Assembly (NCBI GenBank): GCA_948146395.1
Contig: OX411557.1
Location: 30,685,577-30,749,576 of the forward strand
From: Fragum whitleyi
Lineage: Eukaryota; Mollusca; Bivalvia; Cardiida; Cardiidae
DNA: 64,000 nucleotides
Direction of reading: 5' to 3'
Shown: in pieces, positions 57,116 to 64,000 of the stretch
Position numbering within the stretch: position 1 is the stretch's first letter
Layout of the letters: the number at the start of each line of letters is the position of its first letter
The notes under the pieces: generated by a model
The model's input: only the letters and a program-made list of their open reading frames with translations
What the model was told of the DNA's origin: nothing
Databases searched by the model: none
Program-made: the position numbers and the translations under genes

Positions 57116-58683
57116 TGATTCTTATTTCTGTGTTCGGGATTCTCCTTTTGACCTTGGCACTTTGACCGGTCACTTAAATCTGTGTCTTTCTTGAACGGAC
57201 AGTCTCTTATAAAATGCCCCCTTTGCTTGCATGCGTAGCACGTCATTTCCGCTCTTCCCTGTTTTTGTGTCTCCTTTTGGTCAACTATCTTGTCTAATTT
57301 CGCCAGTACCTCGAGCATGATTGACTGTAGGCTCTTCTCTTCACGATGCTCCGGCTTTGACTTCATCCATGAACTGTCGTTTGTATTTGAAGTCTGCGAT
57401 CTTATGGTCGCCCTTCCTTTACAGAATCTAATCTCTTCATCATCATTCTCGTCATTACTAGTTGCTTGGTCATCCTCGCAAACTTGCTCTTCCTCTGCAA
57501 TCTGTCTAGCAAACTTTCTCATTTTCTTGTCCCCAAAAGGATCTCTGTCCCTGCCTTGCCTAGTTTGTATAAAACGAACTATGTGATATACGGCTTCATC
57601 AATACTGTGCGGGTCTTTGTGGTACTCAACTTCAAATTTAGCTTCCTGATCTCTCAAACCATCTAAAAACCTTCTCACAAGGTCCTCCTGTCTGATATTG
57701 TCATTTCTGTAGCCGTAGGCCTTCGCATATAGACGCTTGAGGTCTGCCGCTTATTCCTCGGCAGTCTCGCCATTTCTTTGATCCCTCCGGCTAAATTTGG
57801 CGGCGAACGATCGTTGGGTCTCAATGACTCTGAACCGACAATTTAGCTCATTTACAAGTTCTCGATAACTGTGTAGGACCGTTCTTGGTAGCTGGGTAAA
57901 CACAAACTCCCCCGCAGTGCCTTGAAGTTTCGGCAACAGCTGGTCTATCATCTCATCTTCACTCCATTGGTACCTCTCAGCTAGAACCTCAAACCTGTTC
58001 ACCCATACTGACCAGTCTTCTTTTCCCGTGAAGGGTGGAATCTTCACGTCATAATGCAGAGGTGTCTGTCTTCTTGTCATATTCAGATGTTGTGGTTCAA
58101 AAGCACCATATCTCAAATTGGCTTGCCTTCTCATCGGACTCTGTCTTCTGTCATGCCTAGTTTGTCCTAATGGCGGGTAGCACACCTGGGATGTGTCGGT
58201 ATTCCCTCCATAATATTCTGTTATATTTCCCAGTGGGCCGGACATATCGATCCCTACTCGCCTGTGCTCTTCTGCAGAAGGCTGCATGAAGTGTCTGTCT
58301 TGCTGCAGGCTGACATGGGTGTACGCTAGCTGTTCTCTGTTTCCACGATTTGCGTAGCTGTTTTGTATGTCTAGGCGGCTTGTAGTTTTATGGCCATGGT
58401 CAAGTTGTACTTGGCTAGGTAAAGAGCTTGACTTTTCCAAAGCGTATTCACTGCTCGAGCTCGGGACCCTTGTATTGGCATCTATTGAAGTACCAACATC
58501 TCCGGATGCTAACTGAAGTTCTTTCCTTGGGGGTCTCCTGTCTCTATCAGACACATTCGCTTGTACATTTTCGGTTCGGGAGTAGAGGCTGGACTCATCA
58601 CGGTCTTCTCTGTGTTGGGTCTCGCATTCTGACTCTTGATCAGTAGTCTCTTCTGCGTCTGTAACGTTTTTTCTTCTTCCCAT
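57103..58683 (-). pseudogene. gag: gag, with one in-frame stop codon
   Basis: One frame from ATG 58683 to TAG 57103, 526 codons, broken by a TAA at 57748-57750 (codon 312). The N-terminal 200 residues are charged and variable. Then comes the Gag core (IPPFTGKEDWSVWVNRFE, LLPKLQGTAGEF, SYRELVNELNCRF), followed after the stop by an acidic stretch and a zinc knuckle CYACKQRGHFIRDC (C-x2-C-x4-H-x4-C). The leader between primer site and ATG is only about 50 nt. The stop falls within Gag, not at its end, so it looks like a mutation, not a regulatory readthrough site. Otherwise the frame is intact. Confidence 0.9.
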
Positions 58684-58733
58684 TCTGCAGGGCTCGTATC
58701 ACTGGATCCAACGAATAAAGTTCTGTCTTGGAT

Positions 58734-58749
58734 CCCACTTCTGACACCA
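58734..58749 (-). other. Primer binding site, tRNA-Leu type
   Basis: On the - strand TGGTGTCAGAAGTGGG, complementary to a tRNA 3' end CCCACTTCTGACACCA, 11 nt inside the LTR. Leucine assignment is from memory of Gypsy elements with this site. Confidence 0.85.
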
Positions 58750-58760
58750 GGTGAAATTTA

Positions 58761-60068
58761 TGTAGCGAGACGGCCAACCGACGTACAAGATTCTATAGCA
58801 ATATAGTCTTTCTACAGGGGTGGTGAAAGACTAAGTTCTCCGTTGAGTTGTCTGTGTCAGGATGTTCAAATTCATAAAACGTTCGCAAACGTTTCAGAAT
58901 ATCAGGGTACGGGTTAAAAACAAAAGTGGTGGACTCCAACGTAAAAATAATCAAAAAAGGAGTGTAAAATACGACTGAGGCGAGATTCAGATTAAACAAT
59001 AATATAATTAGTCCCTTTACTTGAGACGTTAATCCTTTTACATATTAAAACAGAAAAATAGTTCAATTTTACAATTTACAAACTTAACAAATACAGATGA
59101 ATGGTTCAATAATGAAAGTCAAATCTAAATACCTTCAATTCAATCTAGCCAGTCAAAGAATTCCGAGATCAGTTTTTAGATAATGAAAATGGTTGAAAGC
59201 AGTTTTAAATACCTTTACAGGATCTCGCAGTAAGCTAAAATGTACTTTAAATTAAATCTAAATGACAGTTCTCGTTAGTTTTTTATAACAGTGAAATTCG
59301 TGGTAAATAATGAGAATCAGCAATTTAAAACAATCAGAAAATTTCTTTACGTGTTTACAAAAACAAACTTTAGCGTTAAATTCTTCCTAATTTTGCTTTA
59401 AACCAAAGAAAAATGAAACCAAAGATAAAAATCGAACAAAAATGACGTAAAGTTCTTGTACCCAAAAAATTCAGAAATGGAGTCCCTGATGTCACGAAAA
59501 ACCCTAGCTTTTATAGTTGCGTCTCACGAAGATGCTAGAATTCGTGCACGACGTCCCGAACTTGCGAGATTTGCAAGCAAAGCGTCTCTCGCATGCACGA
59601 AAACTCACGTGAAAACTCACGATGAAAAATGACTGCGTGCACAACATTGCGTGAAAACAAGGGTGGTTCGTTTCATCGAGCAAATACTAATAAAGTCTGC
59701 CTTAAAATTATACAAAACAACAACAATCCCGAAGACAAATGAATAATCTTTCGAGATATTACAGGTTCAAGGCAATTTTCCAAAGTTTAAAAGGGAAAAG
59801 CGGGCTAAACTTGCTACGCGTTAAGCGATACAAATACAAACCAATAGATTACAGCTCTATACTGTCATGCGTCTAAAAATAGAACCGAAGTATCGCGAGA
59901 ATCGATTACACCGAGAGGTAAACAATCTATCCAATACACATACATGTACATTTTCTCTGCATACACGACAGTCGGGTAAAGAAATAAACAAAGTTTATCA
60001 CTCTACGAGCCTGTAGAGATGCAATAGGTTCTATATAAAAGACACAAGACGTAAGTAGATAAGGCCTG
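58761..60068 (-). repeat. 5' LTR, missing its first 22 bp
   Basis: Matches 51378-52683 with few differences, including one near 59381, one near 59572, a small cluster around 59598-59610 and one near 59690. The terminal part present in the other LTR (ending ...GTCACATCA on +) is absent, and the sequence instead joins TAAAG and the next LTR at 60074. Confidence 0.92.
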
Positions 60069-60073
60069 TAAAG

Positions 60074-60283
60074 TGTAACTCACTTTGTTCACAATCCACA
60101 TGGAGTTTTCGTCAGTGTTAGACTTGAAGGTCCTCACTCTTTGAAAGCTACTGTCAGAGTGTCAGTAAACCTCATGGCTTGTCCCACACCGGCTGGGCAC
60201 CAGCAACGATAGGTAACCCATGATGCAACATACAATTAGACTGGTACCCTGTTTGAAACATCTAAATATGCCCTTTCACTACA
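60074..60283 (-). repeat. LTR of a second retrotransposon (210 bp), copy 1
   Basis: TGTAACTCACTTTG ... CACTACA with TG...CA ends, followed by CTCCCCCC, a polypurine tract on the - strand (60284-60291), so this is the 3' LTR of a - strand element. Confidence 0.88.
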
Positions 60284-60874
60284 CTCCCCCCGGTTTTATT
60301 AGAAAAGGACTCACCGAAGGGTCTGGTTTAGTTACCCTGATTGTCCTGCTGCTCGTTGTACCATAGTGAACCATAGGTAGAACCAATCAGAGTAGACTTG
60401 TGGCATGTAGTCAGTACCATATCCAAGAGTAGTTGCATCAGGTGATCTTCTTCAATGGAGTACTCAACCTCAGTTGTAGATCGGCACATTCTCTTAGAAA
60501 ACCACCTACACAACCTAGAAACTTCTAAGCCTTGTTTGTTAATGAAAAATAACAGTAAACCACTAAGTTTCACAATGTATTGTCTCAAGGTCAGTCTGTT
60601 TGATGTCAATAATGGTCAATAATGGTGTCCCTGTTGTCATCATCTCCCATCACTCAAGCATTTTGGATTATTGCGCGTCCCTACCCCAACGCCATTTTCC
60701 CGATGAACAGCCCCGGTTTTCGCCTCGAGTTCTAACACCGAGACCCCCACGGCCCCCGGGTTTGACCGCTTGATCCCATACAGTGTACACAGGAGTTCTG
60801 CCCTGATCCATTGCTTTCACAGGGTGGCCCTCTCCTGGGCCCACGTACTAACGGGACAGTATCGTCACTCTTCT

Positions 60875-61063
60875 TTAAACGTTCCCAGTTTTAACATCTG
60901 CGTGTTGAAAGTAAGAACACCCCCCACAAGGCAAAGAGCTTAGCCCCCCATGATCATCGCTAACCAGTGGCCCTCTGGAAAGTGTGTCAGCATTACTGTG
61001 CTTGGCCCCCTGGGGTTCCTTTAATCTTGTTAAGCTTGAGTGATCTGTGTGCACTTGAGACAA
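60875..61063 (-). pseudogene. pol fragment: RNase H end and linker
   Basis: VHTDHSSLTRLKEPQG directly followed by AKHSNADTLSRGPL, the closing motifs of Gypsy RNase H with the intervening residues deleted, then a Cys-containing linker. The frame stops soon after. Confidence 0.7.
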
Positions 61064-61925
61064 TCATTTCTTCCATTTTTCATTAACCTATCTTAACCCT
61101 AACTACACATTTATCAGTTCAGTAACCATCCATCAGGGATATGAATTGTGCTGAACGCTAGTAGGTCAATGAGATCACTAATAGCGTTTGCGTTGTCATA
61201 GTTGGTCAGTAACCTCTGCATCAAAATGCATTCCCTGGCTTTCTAACCAGTACACCAACTACCAAGGTACCCCTAACAAGCAAACTACCCTACAGCTGCA
61301 AAATGTTCAACTACTTAAAAGGACTGTGGCTGTAGCTGTTAGAAGCTCATCTTGACTTTGTGTCCCTCTGGTTAAACATCAGTAGCTGTAAGTTTTCTCT
61401 AGCTGAACTGGAACTCTTCTTCACATCTTGGTAAACTCCTCTAGATATCTGAAGTTGGAAGTCTTCTGTTACTCTAGTGGCTATACCATAGCTGAAGGTT
61501 GTAGTTCTGTGTAATTTTAAGTTGAATATCTTCTTGCTATGTCAACGCATTAGTCGGTGGTGTTGCCTGGACGTTGAAGTTGACATTCATTCTTGGCTTC
61601 GGTGACTTGACAGGTAGCTTATTGGTTAAACAGCAGGAAAGTTTCTTATACTTCTTGAAGACTGGTCGCCATCAGTAACATTGTTGCCTGGTCACTTCTT
61701 CCTATCTTTGTCCAATGTTAAATGTTCTTTCAGGTGATCCTGTTCTCTGCAATACTTCTTTGTAGTACTTTCTTAATTGACTGCGCCAAAGACTGTCAGC
61801 CCGTGCACTGACAAACAGTTTGTGTCCCAGTCAGACATCTCATCTTCATAGAACCACCAGCTGCGTGTTCACCTCCTCAACCCAAGCCTCTCCGGTTACA
61901 GTAGCTGCTGCCGATACAGCCTTGA

Positions 61926-62868
61926 GAATCCTTGGTGGCTACTTACAGCTTGGGCCCTGTAGATAGTGTAAAAGAGAGGGATCCCATTTCTGGTTTACTC
62001 AATGGACGAAGAACCATTTCTTCTTTGTGGCCTTTGACAAACATGTTCTGCTTGACTCTTGGCTGTTTTCTTCTGCAAATTAAAGGAGATTCCTGATTCC
62101 TCCACATTGGCTGTCACAAACGAAAGTCTGTAGTTGCGTAAGCTTCTGGAAACAGTTAGAAATTCATTACAGACGTAAACAACAAACAGCATGCATGCCC
62201 AAGTTTGTCACATTCATCTTGTCAATTTACCAGGACAATGTGAGGAGGGGGAAGCACTTCAGTCGCAAAGGCCCGTGTTTCCCGATCAGCTCCTCCTGGG
62301 TAATTCATCGCAAAAGCTGGTAGTCCGTCGTAACAGTTCAGTGCTCAGTGCATCGTGTTACTGCTCCGCGGCATTTTGCTTTTCCTTCCATGTGATGGCG
62401 AATTATTTGTCAACTGCTGTTTCAAACTCCATCGAAGTTTATTTCATACAAGCCCCACTACTCCTGCCCCCCTTTCTTAAAAAGGTTGCTTCATGTAAGC
62501 TTGCAGCAGGTCGGGTGTACCTATGCCATGTGCGTCAAGTCAGTCACATGTGAAACTTCATGGACTGTCAATGCAATGTCGAAAATGGACAAGTAGTTTT
62601 GGCCAAATTTATTTTTGTTTCCAAATGCAAACTTAATTCAGTTGAATGACTGCAGATAAAAAAAAAGAATGTGGTGAATTTTCAGACAAAGGACTCGGGA
62701 AAATTTTGAAATTTTGTAAGACACCACATGGCAGCATGTCAGACATTTTTTATTATTTTTTTTTTTTTGAATTGTTTCTGTGCAGAGCTGTCATTCATGA
62801 AAATAAACCAAAATTGTTTGCATTAATTCATTGCATGGGTTCTTGTTACCTTTCTGACACCAATAAAG
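61926..62868. repeat. Internal block, first copy (repeated at 63096-64000)
   Basis: GAATCCTTGGTGGCTACTTA onward is nearly the same in both copies, including two parallel + strand ORFs of 120 and 121 codons with no recognisable domain. These ORFs are probably antisense shadows of the leader or gag region. Confidence 0.85.
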
Positions 62869-63077
62869 TGTAACTCACTTTGTTCACAATCCACATGGAG
62901 TTTTCGTCAGTGTTAGACTTGAAGGTCCTCACTCTTTGAAAGCTACTGTCAGAGTGTCAGTAAACCTCATGGCTTGTCCCACACCGGCTGGGCACCAGCA
63001 ACGATAGGTAACCCATGATGCAACATACAATTAGACTGGTACCCTGTTTGAAACATCTAAATATGCCCTTTCACTAC
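62869..63077 (-). repeat. LTR of the second retrotransposon, copy 2
   Basis: Nearly identical to 60074-60283, preceded by the primer-site match. It ends CACTAC and then goes into CAGATCGAAACC, without a polypurine tract. Confidence 0.88.
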
Positions 63078-63095
63078 CAGATCGAAACCTTGATC

Positions 63096-64000
63096 GAATC
63101 CTTGGTGGCTACTTACAGCTGGGGCCCTGTAGATAGTGTAAAAGAGAGGGATCCCAGTTCTGGTTTACTCAATGGACGAAGAACCATTTCTTCTTTGTGG
63201 CCTTTGACGAAATGTGTTCTGCTTGACTCTTGGCTATTTTCTTCTGCCAATTAAAGGAGATTCCTGATTCCTCCACATTGGCTGTCACAAACAAAAGTCT
63301 GTAGTTGCGTAGGCTTCTGGAAACAGGCAGCAATTCATTACAGACGTAAACAGCAAACAGCATGCAAGCCCAAGTTTGTCACATTCATCTAATCATTTTA
63401 CCAGGACAATGTGAGGAGGGGGAAGCACTTCAGTCACAAAGGCCCGTGTTTCCCGATCAGCTCCTCCTGGGTAATTCATCGCAGAAGTTGGTTGTCCGTC
63501 GTAACAGTTCAGTGCTCAGTGCATCGTGTTACTGCTCCGCGGCATTTTGCTTTTTCTTCCATGTGATGGCGAATTATTTGTCAACTGCTGTTTCCAACTC
63601 CATCGAAGTTTATTTCATACAAGCCTCACTACTCCTGCCCCCCTTTCTTAAAAAGGTTGCTTCATGTAAGCTTGCAGCAGGTCGGGTGTACCTATGCCAT
63701 GTCAAGTCAAGTCAGTCACATGTGTAACTTCGTGGACTGTCAATGCAATGTCGAATGGACAAGTAGTTTTGGCCAAATTTATTTTTGTTTCCAAATGCTA
63801 ACTTAATTCAGTTGAATGACTGCAGATAAAAAAAGAATGTGGTGAATTTTCAGACAAAGGACTCAAGAAATTTTGAAATATCGTAAGACACCACATGGCA
63901 GCTGTCATACATTTTTTTTTTTGCAATGTTTTTTTTTTTTTTTTTTTTAATTGTGCAGAGCTATCATTCATGTAAATAAACCGAACTTGTTTGCATTAAT
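63096..64000. repeat. Internal block, second copy, cut by window edge
   Basis: Parallels 61926-62827. Small indels in T and A runs near 63910 and 63929-63948. Confidence 0.85.

Larger units (their letters stand above)
51378..60068 (-). mobile_element. Gypsy-type LTR retrotransposon, internally deleted, with extra ORF
   Basis: Order on the - strand: 5' LTR (60068-58761, lacking its first 22 bp), tRNA-Leu primer site, gag, frameshift site, protease, (deletion), integrase C-terminus, extra ORF3, polypurine tract, 3' LTR (52705-51378). The LTRs differ at only a handful of positions in 1.3 kb, so insertion is recent. It lacks reverse transcriptase, RNase H and the integrase core, so it must have moved with help from a complete relative. 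It lies in the intron after the last visible DUF885 exon, antisense to the gene. Gypsy-type placement rests on the tRNA-Leu primer site and on the protease, linker and integrase-tail sequence. Confidence 0.92.
60284..62868 (-). mobile_element. Internal region of the second LTR retrotransposon, degraded
   Basis: Bounded by a polypurine tract at the left and a primer-site match TTCTGACACCA (62852-62862) six bases from the LTR at the right. About 2.6 kb, too short for a full element. Only an RNase H to integrase linker remnant is recognised. Confidence 0.75.

Noticed and set aside
57748..57750. Programmed readthrough at the gag stop
   Set aside because: The stop is in the middle of Gag, and the real gag-pol switch is the heptamer at 57109-57115.
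62191..62553. 120-codon + ORF, repeated at 63362-63727 with similar protein sequence
   Set aside because: The similarity comes from the DNA duplication of a retrotransposon internal block; no domain, and the element is on the - strand.

Overview
The window looks like the genome of a bivalve mollusc (inference). It is AT-rich and intron-rich, with tRNA-derived SINEs, many small palindromic elements, repeat families carrying CCGTCCGTC runs behind a hairpin start, and Gypsy-type LTR retrotransposons with a leucine-tRNA primer site. There are no bacterial-style operons. The only host gene I can support is spread over small exons. Most other open reading frames are shadows or repeat sequence.

1-51 kb, host gene on the + strand. 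Twenty-six exons with matching splice phases encode about 960 residues of one protein built from tandem DUF885 domains (a predicted metallopeptidase-like family with HExxPGHH and EGWALY motifs). The window holds the C-terminal 7 exons of one domain (1487-12479), a complete 16-exon domain of 589 codons (12907-42582), and the first 3 exons of a third (48335-50710). Exon lengths and intron phases repeat from domain to domain, and each module begins and ends in phase 1. The start of the gene lies left of the window and the rest of domain 3 lies right of it.

Introns of that gene. They are packed with mobile DNA: more than a dozen elements in six or more sequence families that share one layout (5' hairpin beside a T, CCGTC-rich run, 140-180 bp tandem units, a copy of the 5' end in reverse complement, 3' hairpin, CTTG or CTAG next to a T). 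I read these as non-autonomous Helentron-like rolling-circle elements. There are also six copies of a 157 bp palindromic TTAA element, two hAT-type elements with perfect 8 bp target duplications, Tc1-like palindromes, SINEs, and a near-perfect 61 bp-arm inverted repeat.

51.4-60.1 kb, Gypsy-type LTR retrotransposon on the - strand. It has LTRs of 1.3 kb that are almost identical (recent insertion), a tRNA-Leu primer site, gag with a zinc knuckle and one internal stop, a canonical T TTA AAC frameshift site with a following stem, a broken protease, a deletion removing reverse transcriptase, RNase H and the integrase core, and an intact 420-codon extra ORF in the env position. That ORF encodes two zinc-finger-like motifs and an Arg/Asp-rich tail. 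The element sits in the intron after the last visible DUF885 exon.

60.1-64 kb, remains of a second LTR element with 210 bp LTRs, arranged as a partial tandem array (LTR - internal with RNase H remnant - LTR - repeated internal block). A third LTR is predicted about 42 bp beyond the right edge of the window.
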